The position numbers were made by a program, and so were the translations under genes. Below, piece after piece: positions 14,628 through 25,343 of a stretch of DNA of 64,000 nucleotides. How positions within the stretch are numbered: the first letter of the stretch is position 1; every line of letters begins with the position of its first letter. Source of the stretch: Bugula neritina (lineage: Eukaryota; Bryozoa; Gymnolaemata; Cheilostomatida; Bugulidae). The DNA lies in NCBI GenBank assembly GCA_964035545.1, contig OZ037765.1:20530495-20594494 (forward strand), in the 5' to 3' direction. The notes under the pieces were generated by a model that did no database searches, was not told the origin of the DNA, and saw only the letters and a program-made list of their open reading frames with translations.

Positions 14628-15991
14628 TTAGATAACAGGGAAGTAAGTAATTGGTTGTCTTCGCCCACGAACAAACATGACAAGAACTTTGACAAGTCCA
14701 AGAACAACTGTAATGCTTAGTAGCACTATTGTATATATGAGATATGGGGCTGGATTTGAAGGGTCAAACTGTTTTGACAGCACACCAGAAAGTGCTACTA
14801 GGAGAACAACATATGGCATGAAGAGGTACCGCAGATATCTGTCAAAAAAGAAAGTTTCCATCACAAACAAGATGACCAGCTCTCCTGTCAGTATCCCAAG
14901 AGCTACCCATGCACAGGTTACAGGGTTCACTCCAGCTACATGCTGTAAGGAGATGGCTAGGTTAAGAAGACTAGCAATTGTGGTCCATGTACCATAAATG
15001 CCAATACCGTTGAGAGTAAATATTCTTGTCATCCAGATATCTTTGCCAAGGTCAGATGATTCCAAGTTGGCAGCAGCATGGTCCAAATATTTGCATATAA
15101 TTATCCCACAGATGTACAGAGAAATAGCAATGACAAAGAGAACAACAGTGCTGGCCACCAACAACTCTCGATCAAACATAAAAATCCATGTAATATTAGC
15201 ACAATTGTTAATGATGTAGAAGATGTAGAAAGAAAAGTGAATGTGACTTGGATTGGCATTGTACAGATATTCACCCTGTTTGTTTTTTCGACAGATTAAG
15301 GTGAAGCTGTAGATAATGTGAATAAACTGCCAGATATATATTGCTCCCCAAATTGAGAATGTCCATCCTGCTGCCGTAATAAGAATATCGTACTTGTCAG
15401 AAACTTTTTCTGCCGTACTTTTAAATAATCCTGGAAAGCAACACAGTGGACTCGAGATTTAGCAATGCAATAATTAAATATTGAATTATTATTAAATATT
15501 ATTAAATACAAATAATATAATTAAATTAGTATTAAAATATATTAAATATTTAACTGTATATTAAAACAAGCATTACATCACCAGCTTCAGCTAATTAATC
15601 AAATTAACTGGCAACTACCATTTAGTTTACAGAGAAGCCAATTCAGTTATGTAATTATGTATAAGTATAAAGTATTCATATAGTAAAAGTGTTGCAGAGT
15701 TAAAACATAATTATATTTGTAAATTTAAAGAAGTCAATCATTGAAATGCTGATTGCAAGCAGCTGAATTTCTACCAGTAATCATACCATCTGAGTTGAGT
15801 GAATTGCATTGTCATGTGTACTAGGTTCATCAATAATATTATATGTTATAATAACATTTACCTGTGCTGACTCCAATATTAGAGGAAGAAAGATAGTTGA
15901 TAACAACCACGCCCGCAAAAAATACTCCATGTGCTATAATCAATGCTAGTTTCCAAAATGAATGCTTTCCTTCATTTTCACCTTCCTTCAT
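14628..15991 (-). CDS. TspO/tryptophan-rich-sensory-like multi-pass membrane protein, copy A
   Basis: Two coding exons, 15862-15991 (130 nt) and 14628-15430 (803 nt), give 310 aa. The protein is strongly hydrophobic. A helix lies in the short N-terminal exon after a charged start (MKEGENEGKHSFWK), followed by several more. The motif AGWTFSIWGAIYIWQ matches the PAGxxFSIWGLIYL signature of long bacterial TspO-like 'tryptophan-rich sensory' proteins. The later segments NCANITWIFMFDRELL, IYGTWTTIASLLNL and AWVALGILTGELVI fit the same layout. TspO proteins bind porphyrins or sterol-like ligands in membranes; the ligand here is unknown. An AG acceptor (AG|GAACAATG) just before the start shows a spliced 5' leader. 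The family call is from motif memory and is moderately sure; the gene structure is very sure, because two paralogues share it. Confidence 0.8.
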
Positions 15992-18661
15992 TGTTCCTAT
16001 AATATTTATATTAACGTTGACAATAATTTAGTTCTTAAAACCAAAGACAGTGTTAACCTCTTTTATAGAAATTGCCAAAATATAGCAAAACAATGACCAC
16101 TGAGTAATGTTATCAAAAACTTGCACTACCAAAAACATTGCTATATCAAAAAGCACGTAGAAACTATAAAATTATACATGCTAGCTGAATAGTTTTGCCA
16201 AAGCAACAACTAAATTTTTGCTTCTTGTTGATATTACAGATTAATTATAATTTTAAATGCAAATCACACATAGAAAATTCAAATAGCAGCAAAAATGATG
16301 AATTACTTCAATCTATATTATTCTAATATGGATACATTTGCTCGTGCTATGGCCACTGTTTGGTTCAACTCTTCAAGAAAATAAAAAAATTTGTTTGATA
16401 AACAAAGCACAGGTAGAATACAGTCATCAGCCAACACCTACACGCTAATCTTAGTTTAGGAACTGTAAATTTATTAAACTTTTGAATGTACAAACCTGTG
16501 AGATTTTTATTTAAAAGATTAATAAAAGGTTTTGAGCAGCAAATATATAACTTTACTAGTGTGCAGCTGGTAGTTGAATAGAGCAGATCGCTTTTGTCAG
16601 TTAATAAAAATGTGTAATGAATGGCTAACTCCATTGTGCTAGGCCTTTCTACTTACAAAAGGAAACATTACATAAGCATTGATTGTATTGTGCTGTGCTT
16701 ATATAAGCATCGCAAATTGGCATGATATTCTAAAACACCAGCATTCATAAAATGCATTTTAGTATTGCATATCTCTCTCAATAATAATAGATTAGAATTT
16801 AAAGGGGTGTTGAATGACACTCAGCATAATATAACTTACACAATAATAAGGCATGTTTTTGTCACATGTTGGTATTCGAGCACGGGTTCAAAATATCTGC
16901 TCAGCAAATTTTTATTGCAATCAAAAATCTACTAATTGCTATGATTGATGATTAACTGGAGCTTATTTCACCTTTGAGTCAAAACATTTCTCAGTGTAGT
17001 TTAATCAGAATAAAACAAAACTTAGGGCATTTGTTTTTCATTTAATAAAAAATCATTTGATTTGTCATGATACTAAAGTCCCTAGCACTATCTTCTGAGT
17101 GAAAAACATGGCAAAGCTGGTGATTACAAATTAAAGTTACATTGAAAGTTACACCTGGCTGCATAATTATGTAAAAATTGTGAGACAATATTTTTTCACC
17201 AAGAATATAAGCACTGGCTGAAGATATGAACTTGAGCTATATTTTAGAAAAATTTCGAACATTATTCTACATCTACCACCAGTTTCAGAAAATTGTGTTT
17301 GTATACACCAGCCTACTCTTGTTTAGTTAAATTATCTATATAATTTCTACTAAGAGTTGGGAGGTGAAAGGCTACACAGGCAAATTGTTGTATTGCTTAG
17401 TAATTACAAACATTATTTGAATCCCTGCACATTTAGAAGCCTATAAATGGTGTCTGTAAGTCTCTACAATCATTGTGGGCCCCTATTTAGAAAAAGTTTC
17501 TTGCTTTTTACCAAAGGCCGATGCACTTCTGTTTCTCAGGAATAGAGCATATGTGAGTGGTTATCAAAGTCTTTCATAGATGTCAAGAGCACAAAAATAT
17601 CATTCCAGTGTTTATTGCGTACTTAGATTATGCATGTAGTGTAGAATAACAGTGAGCAAATACACGTTATTTATCACGTGCTATGTTATAACACAAGTTG
17701 TTAAGTGTTTTGCTCCGATAAGCACTACTCTAATGGTTCAATGGCCTCACATTCCTAATTTGACCCCATGTATTGTGCCTTAGAGCATTCAGTATCCGTA
17801 TGATTGTTTAAGGTGAGCTCTTGTTTACTGCTCTACTCGAATGGACGTGGCAAGTGAGGTTGTTGCTTAACTACTCGGAGTCCTACTACGTTATAAATGT
17901 ATTCATATAGGCTTTATATTTAGCTGCCCTTGTCATAGGAGAGTTACTGCTGCTACAGAGTCAAAATGGTGTCAAGATTGCAAATTGCAAATTACAAAGC
18001 AGCAGGCAGTAAATAGCACTCTGCTAACTTGGAATCAACATTAACAAATGGTTTTAACATCAGTAGTATTATTCGTGAATTTGTAAGCTTCCACAGTATA
18101 AAGAGAATGGTTTCATTGCAACTGTATAATAGTCTACTAGTGTATAGAATGCATGTAAGGTAAGCTGATAAAAATATAGTTGTAGGTATAAGACATGAGC
18201 AACTCATGCAAGATATTTTAATGTTTATTGAGCTTATTGGTACAAACATATATTGAATTGAAAAATAAAGTTTCATATGCATGAGTTATAAAACTGGCAA
18301 AATGCAAAATTGCTTTAGAAAAGAATCAAGAGTGACTGTTGATGGGTCATAAATACTCAGAAAAACTAACTGTTGTATTGTACATATAAAAGGCTTAACA
18401 TTTCTTTCATAAATATATAGAAATTGGAATAAAAATGAATGGAAGCACTTTAAAATATCTTCATCGTCATTGAGGAAAAGCAGAAATAGATTTTCTATTT
18501 CTATGATTATAAATTGAAATAGGTATTTACACTGGGGTAAGGTAATATTTACAGTTTGCTAACTGGAAACAGCTGTTGAAAATAACTTACACATAACTTG
18601 GTCAGAAATTATTGAAAAAAGATTCAAACTGAATTTAAATAATTTTGTGTGTGGAGCTAGA
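15992..18661. other. Upstream region of copy A and spacer to copy B
   Basis: No coding exon was recognised. It contains the probable leader exon and TATA palindrome of copy A (16496-16707), a conserved upstream block with CACGTG at 17675-17680, the shared block at about 17810-18060 (matching about 21764-22015), and the downstream flank of copy B. Confidence 0.6.
16496..16707 (-). promoter_or_regulatory. Probable leader exon and TATA-type core promoter, copy A
   Basis: A donor reading CACAG|gttt lies at 16494-16495, and the same site is found in copies B and C. The leader sequence runs right from there, ending before a CTTATATAAG palindrome at 16698-16707 that recurs at the same relative place in all three units. 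Leader plus TATA box is inferred from this three-way conservation; the start site itself is not visible. Confidence 0.5.
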
Positions 18662-19939
18662 TTAGACAGCAGTGAAGTAAGTAATTGGTTGTCTTCGCCC
18701 ACGAACAAACATGACAAGAACTTTGACAAGTCCAAGAACAACTGTAATGCTTAGTAGCACTATTGTATATATGAGATATGGGGCTGGATTTGAAGGGTCA
18801 AACTGTTTTGACAGCACACCAAAAAATGCTACTATGAGAACAACATATGGTGTGAAGAGGTATCGCAGATATCTGTCAAAAAAGAAAGTTTCCATCACAA
18901 ACCAGATGACCAGTTCCCCTGTCAGTATCCCAAGAGCTACCCATGCACAGGTTACAGGGTTCACTCCAGCTACATGCTGTAAGGAGATGGCTAGGTTAAG
19001 AAGACTAGCAATGCTGGTCCATGTACCATAAATGCCAATACCGTTGAGAGTAAATATTCTTGTCATCCAGATATCCTTGCCAAGGTCAGACGATTCCAAG
19101 TTCGAAGCGGCATGGTCCAAATATTTGCATATAATTATCCCACAGATGTACAGAGAAATAGCAATGACAAAGAGAACAACAGTGCTGGCCACCAACAACT
19201 CTCGATCAAACATAAAGATCCATGCAATATTAACACAATTGTTGATCATGTAGATGATGTAGAAAGAAAAATGAATGTGACTTGGATTGGCATTGTACAG
19301 ATATTCACCCTGTTTGTTTTTACGACAGATTAAGGTGAAGCTGTAGATAATGTGAATGAACTGCCAGATATATATTGCTGCCCATATTGTGAATGTCCAT
19401 CCTGCTGGAGATATAAGAATTTCATACTTGTCCGCAACATCTCCAGTGCTACTTTTATATAATCCTAAAAAGTATAACAGTGAACTTGAGATTCAGCCAT
19501 GTAGTATTATTAAACCGTACATTAAAACAAGTCAGGAGTTATTTCACTAGCTTTAGCTATCAAGTTTGTACATGTGTGACAGAATAGTGAGACCAATGAA
19601 CTTAAAACATCTTATAGTTATAGTTCAATGGGCGAGACTAACTAACTTCATAATCATCACTGCATGCATCAATCTTCTGTTTTATAGATAGCAGCAGCTT
19701 ACTAATTCATTTGATTAAATTACATTATGCACCATACCTAAGTTTTCCGAAGCGAGTGAAATGCATTTGCATAGTGCATGTATTGTCTATCAATAATCCT
19801 GTGTGTGATAACACTTACCTGAGCTGACTCCAACATTAGAGGAAGAAAGATAGTTGATGGCAAGCACTCCCACAAAAACCACTCCGTGTGCTATAATCAA
19901 TGCTAGTTTCCAAAATGAATGCTTTCCTCTCTCCTTCAT
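18662..19939 (-). CDS. TspO/tryptophan-rich-sensory-like multi-pass membrane protein, copy B
   Basis: Two coding exons, 19819-19939 (121 nt) and 18662-19464 (803 nt), give 307 aa. The three-residue difference from copies A and C is a clean in-frame deletion right after the start (MKERGKHSFWK instead of MKEGENEGKHSFWK). The signature reads PAGWTFTIWAAIYIWQ, so it keeps the proline found in bacterial relatives that A and C have as alanine. The last 190 residues are nearly identical to copy A. No stop or frameshift interrupts it, so it is probably functional. The adjoining acceptor AG|GAACAATG and the leader donor at 20462-20463 are shared with the other copies. Same family reasoning and uncertainty as copy A. 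Confidence 0.8.
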
Positions 19940-20463
19940 TGTTCCTTTAACAGATTGAAAATAATAGTGTTTTTGAAAATGACGGTGCTGATCTCTTTTC
20001 TATAAAAAGTTACAATATAGCAGCTAAACTACACTTGAAATTTAGCACAACATAATCAGTCAAAACATGCTTTCAAAAGCCTTGCTATGTCAATACTTTA
20101 CTATAAAATTATACATGCTGATTGAATGTGAATAATTTTGCCAAAGCAACAACTAGACTAATTTGAGTAATACTTCTTGCTGGTATTACACAATTGTCTA
20201 ATTTGTAACATTTTTAAATGCAATCTCCATCATATAGAAGTTCAAATAGCAGCAACAATGATCAACTACTTCCATATATATGCTAATATGGATGTACTTG
20301 CTCATTCTACAGTTACTGGTTAGTCATGTAGCACGTAAATTGGAAGGTTCCAGAAAACAGTTAATAATTTGGATTGGATTACCAATGATGTGTCAGTGAA
20401 GTACAGTAGGGCACATTACAAATACTGAAATAGTAACTTTATCAAACTGTAGAGTATACAAAC

Positions 20464-20678
20464 CTGTGAGGCTGTTTTTAGAAGATATATCAAAAGTTCT
20501 GAGCAGCAAGTATAACTTTACTGATGAACAGCTCAAGGTTGAATGCAGCAGATGGCGTGTTTATTTGTCAGTCAATTGAAACTGTACAGTGAATGGCTAG
20601 CTTAATTGTGCTATGCCTTTTATACTGGTACAACAACCTTACATAAGCATTGTTTGTATTGTGATGTGCTTATATAAG
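20464..20678 (-). promoter_or_regulatory. Probable leader exon and TATA-type core promoter, copy B
   Basis: Closely matches the copy C leader (25908 onward) over more than 100 bases, including the donor CTCACAG|gttt and the text GCAGCAAGTATAACTTTACT. A CTTATATAAG palindrome is at 20669-20678. Conserved non-coding sequence ending in a splice donor supports a 5' UTR exon; no ATG-led coding potential was seen in it. Confidence 0.55.
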
Positions 20679-22681
20679 CCTTCAAGATTAGCCTTATATT
20701 CTAACATACTCAACATCTATAAAATCAGTTTACCAGTTCACCTTTCTCCATAACAATAGCTTAGGTTTTAAAGCAGTGTTACATGACACTCAGCACAGTA
20801 ATGCAATTTATATTATAATGAGGCAGGTTGCTATTTGAACACAGGCTAAGCTAAAGTTCAAAATATCTGCTCAGCAAATTTTTATTACAATCATAAATCT
20901 AGTAGTTGCTAGGATATGGATGATTAACGGAGATGGTTTCAACTTCGTGTCAAAACAGTCTTACTAGTCCACACGTTGTCGGAAAAAAAACAAAAATGGG
21001 GGCATTTGAGACTACACATTTGTTTTTCATCCATTAAAACTTTGTTTGATATGTTGTTACACAAAATTAATTAAAGCTTTTTTCTAAGTGAATGATTGTA
21101 AAGCTAATAAATACAATATAATTAGGTTACGATGCAAATTACCCTTGGCTTAGCAGATTAAAATTGTGAAAGGTTATTTCATTCACTAGAACATAAGCAC
21201 TTAGCTGAATAAACAGATTTGAGATTCATTTTGAGAGATTGGTAAATTTTGAGCAGTTATTCTTCATCTACCATGAGTACCAAAAAGCTGTGTTTGCATA
21301 CACCAGCCTACTCTTGGGGTTTGTAGTTAGAGTATCTGTATTATTTTGACCAATTGCTTGATTTGGGGAATTTTTTTTAATTTGCATTGAAGTGCAATAG
21401 AGTAGAGGCGAGTGGTTAGCAAACTATAAAAAACAACTCCTTCATTCTGTGACTTGAAACATTCCTAACTCACAAAGTTTAAGCACTTTTATAGATGTCA
21501 AGAGCTCCAACAATATTATAGATGACTGCTAGTGTTTAAACTTTAATACTTAGATTATGCCTTGGAACAACGCTGGGCATAGGCACGTTATTTATCACGT
21601 GCTACGTTATAACGCAAGTTTATTAAGCGTTCTGCTCCGTTGAGCAGCTGCGCTAATCGTTCTATAAAATATCGACTTACAGGCCTATACATTCCTTTTA
21701 TGAACAACGCAATGTGCCATAAAGCATTAGTGACTAGAACACCAGTATTGTGATTATTTAAAGGTGAGCTCTTGTTTACTGCTCTGCTAGGATTGAAATA
21801 GTGAGTGAGGTTGTTGCTTAACTACTCGGAGTCCTACTATGTTCTAAATGTAATCAGATAATCATTAGCTGTGCTTGCCATACAAGAGTTAGGCTACTGC
21901 TGCTACAGCATCCAAAAGGTGTAAAGATCGAAAAGGGGTAAACTTTTGAACTCAAATTGCAAAGCAGTGTTGGCAGTAAATAGCATTTCTAACAATGTCA
22001 ATTTACAAATGTGTAGACGTTATAAGTATTAGCAAAGCAAGTAACACTGTTTTTATAAATTTGACTATTCACAGGGAATTTCAATTCGCAATTTTCAGTA
22101 AATGAAAAGTCCAATAGAAAATTATCCATATGTTAAAGTATAAAATACAAACTGAACTGCAAAAAATGGTTAACTTGTTAACTTTCTTATCTATTTATGT
22201 TGAGACTTGATCGCCATACATGTGATGAATTTATAACACCACTAAGTTTATTAACTATGCAAAATTAACTCACTCACTCACTCACTCAAATTTTAAACAA
22301 AGAGACAAGGTAGGTTTGAGCATCAGAAGGAATAAAAGACAATAGGTCTACAGATTATTTCAATAGATAGAAGCTAAAAACTAACCAAAGCTACTCAACA
22401 TTTAAAATACATCTTTATTAACCAGAATAATTATAGTGCTTTTATACTGCTCAGCATACAAATTGGCAGCAACAGTAACATAAAGCATTTACATTACTGT
22501 GATAACTGATAAACAACATTGCATTAGTGTGAGTGTGTGTAGACAACTCCATACAATTAACACAGGTGTTGGTTGTTCTCTGTTAGGTTCACCTTTGGTT
22601 TGTGTGGTTATCTTGCCAAGCTACTCTTCCGTAGTGCATTTATATTTTTATAGTTAATTTACTTAGAACATCATTAGCTGC

Positions 22682-22727
22682 CATGCAGCCTCCAATTTAA
22701 TCGCGAAATTGGAGGTTTTCCTGCATG
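22682..22727. repeat. Compound inverted repeat
   Basis: Outer arms CATGCAG (22682-22688) and CTGCATG (22721-22727) enclose inner arms CCTCCAATTT (22689-22698) and AAATTGGAGG (22706-22715). It lies near the junction between units two and three. Function is not evident. Confidence 0.7.
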
Positions 22728-22972
22728 CCAAAATTCCAATCTAATACTTTTATTTGATCAAAGTACCAAGCTGGACAATAAAAGTTAGCCATCAGCTTTT
22801 TTTTGAGAAAGTTGTACAAAACAAATTTAGAGGAAAATTACATATAATCAAAGCGTTTTGCAGAAAATTAATTATAATCATTGTAAAAATATAATCATTA
22901 AATCTACTAAAATCAAAGTCAAAAAGGCTAACAGGTAATACTAAACTGGGTGAGGAGCTGTTTCAATGCAAC

Positions 22973-23156
22973 AGAGTTGTCTTCACTATAGCTACAAGCC
23001 ACTGCCTAGAGTTGTCTTCACTATAGCTACAAGCCACTGCCTAGAGTTGTCTTCACTATAGCTACAAGCCACTGCCTAGAGTTGTCTTCACTATAGCTAC
23101 AAGCCACTGCCTAGAGTTGTCTTCACTATAGCTACAAGCCACTGCCTAGAGTTGTT
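22973..23156. repeat. 35-bp tandem repeat, five copies plus a partial
   Basis: Units begin at 22973, 23008, 23043, 23078 and 23113, each starting AGAGTTGTCTTCACTATAG, with a partial unit at 23148. The copies look essentially identical, so the expansion is recent. A single diverged unit sits at about 13218-13255 in the corresponding flank of copy A. Confidence 0.95.
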
Positions 23157-23846
23157 TCACCAATGTTTCACAGATACTTTTTCAGTACAGTTGTTGAAAC
23201 AGTTTAAAAAAACTTTTGTCAGTGCATGGACTTTCATATACATAGTAATATCTTCACCCAAGTGTGAAGAGTTGCAGGCTAAGATGTTATAATTTTATAA
23301 AACCATGGAAACTACTAAAGTAGTAACATTACAAATGTATATGTCAAGTATTCCGACATATTGTTACTTTAAATTTTAAATAGATTTTGGTAATGAAATG
23401 TTGGTATCAACATTTTCACAGCAAACGTTTTCAACATCATTTAATAAATTTCTAAACTTACACAATATAAGTTAGAAAGGTGCTACTGCAACTTTATAGT
23501 ACTAATGTGTATAGAAGAACGTAAAGTGAGCTGATATAAAATAATGTAGTAGTGGTATGTGTAAGACATAAACAACATGCAAGATGTTTTAAAAGTTTAT
23601 TTATTGAGCTTGAAACAAACGTCTTATAAATTGAAAAATTAATTTCCATATGAATTTTAAAACTGGTGATATATTGGAAAGTTGCCTTAGAAATATTTCT
23701 TAAATACTCAGAAAATTAACTACAAATAGAAATTTGAAAAAATAAATAAAAGGGACAAAAATCTCATCATTGAGAAAAAAATAAAAAATAAAACTTTTAT
23801 TTTTAAGATCACCAATTGAAATATTTATACTAGGGCACGTTGACTA

Positions 23847-23892
23847 AGGGTGCTTTCAGATTCCCTACGTGTAGGGAATCTGAAAGCACCCT
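23847..23892. repeat. Perfect 46-bp palindrome
   Basis: Two 22-base arms (23847-23868 and 23871-23892) are exact reverse complements around a 2-base centre (gt). It lies about 110 bases past the stop codon of copy C. It could be a miniature fold-back insertion or form a hairpin in the 3' UTR of copy C. Confidence 0.95.
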
Positions 23893-23999
23893 AACTAAAT
23901 TTTTTTTCCAAATCAGTATAACTACATAACTTATAACCAGCTGAATTCACTAAAAAAAACATTTAAAAAGGTTTCAAATATTATTATTGTTGAGCTAGA

Positions 24000-25343
24000 T
24001 TAGACAGCAGTGAAGTAAGTAATTGGTTGTTTCCGCCCACGAACAAACATGACAAGAACTTTAATAAGTCCAAGAACAACTGTAATGCTTAGTAGCACTA
24101 TTATATATATGAGATATGGGGCTGGATTTGAGGGGTCGAATTGTTTCGAGAGTATACCAGAAAGTGCTACTATGAGAACAACATATGGCATGAAGAGGTA
24201 CCGCATATATCTGTCAAAAAAGAAAGTTTCCATCACAAACCAGATGACCAGTTCCCCTGTCAGTATCCCAAGAGCTACCCATGCACAGGTTACAGGGTTC
24301 ACTCCAGCTACATACTGTAAGGAGATGGCTAGGTTAAGAAGACTAGCAATTGTGGCCCATGTACCATAAATGCCAATACCGTTGAGAGTAAGTATTCTTG
24401 TCATCCAGATATCTTTGCCAAGGTCAGATGATTCCAAGTTGGCAGCAGCACGGTCCAAATATTTGCATATAATTATCCCACAGATGTACAGAGAAATAGC
24501 AATGACAAAGAGAACAACAGTGCTGGCCACTAACAACTCTCGATCAAACACAAAGATCCATGCCATATTAGCACAATTGTTGATTATGTAGAAGATGTAG
24601 AAAGAAAAATGAATGTGACTTGGATTGGCATTGTACAGATATTCACCCTGTTTGTTTTTACGACAGATTAAGGTGAAGCTGTAGATAATGTGAATGAACT
24701 GCCAGATATATATTACTGCCCATATTGTGAATGTCCATCCCGCTGCTGATATAAGAATATCGTACTTTTCAGAAATGTCTCCAGTGCTATTTTTAATTAT
24801 TCCTGGAAAGTATAACAGTGAACTTGAAATTCAGCAAACTAGTAATTTAATGCTGTACATTTCAAATAAACCAGGAGTTATCATCCCCAAATGAAGTGGT
24901 TAGGTTATTGTAGTTAGCATGTATGACAGAATGGTGAAAGTTGTTAGCTACATAAATCAGTCAGTATGGGGGGGGGGGGGGTGCAGTGCCATTGTGTTTT
25001 CTACACAGACAGCTGCAGCCCTCTACTAAACTCAATATACACAATAAAAGTTACTCAAATCGTTGCAAGGGCAAGCAATAATTGCTATAGCTTATAATAA
25101 AACTAATAGTTGAAATGTCAACTGAAGTTATATTTCTAGCAATAATCACCAGAAGTATAAAGTAAATTAGATTCGAATAATTTGTTACTAATTGTATAAA
25201 TGATACCACTTACCTGACCTGATTCCAATATTAGAAGTAGCAATGAAGTTGATGCCAAGTACACCTGCATAAGCCACTCCATGTGCTATAATCAATGCTA
25301 GTTTCCAAAACGAATGCTTTCCTTCATTTTCACCTTCCTTCAT
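24000..25343 (-). CDS. TspO/tryptophan-rich-sensory-like multi-pass membrane protein, copy C
   Basis: Two coding exons, 25214-25343 (130 nt) and 24000-24802 (803 nt), give 310 aa. The start MKEGENEGKHSFWK equals copy A. The first membrane helix differs most among the three (HGVAYAGVLGINFIATSNIG here), and so does the stretch before AAGWTFTIWAVIYIWQ. The 3' two thirds are nearly identical to A and B. The reading frame is intact. The stop codon falls at 24000-24002. Membrane topology and porphyrin- or sterol-type ligand binding are inferred only from the family resemblance. No signal peptide beyond the first helix is apparent. Confidence 0.8.

Larger units (their letters stand above)
19940..23999. 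other. Upstream region of copy B and spacer to copy C
   Basis: No coding exon was recognised. It holds the copy B leader and TATA palindrome (20464-20678), CACGTG at 21596-21601 in a block shared with copy A, a (CTCA)n run near 22268-22287, a compound inverted repeat at 22682-22727, the 35-bp tandem repeat at 22973-23156 and the perfect palindrome at 23847-23892. Confidence 0.6.

Noticed and set aside
14677-15219. Plus-strand open frames of 106 and 73 codons, repeated in all three TspO-like units
   Set aside because: They are antisense shadows of a highly conserved exon, so their conservation follows from the sense coding region. No splice or start evidence supports them.
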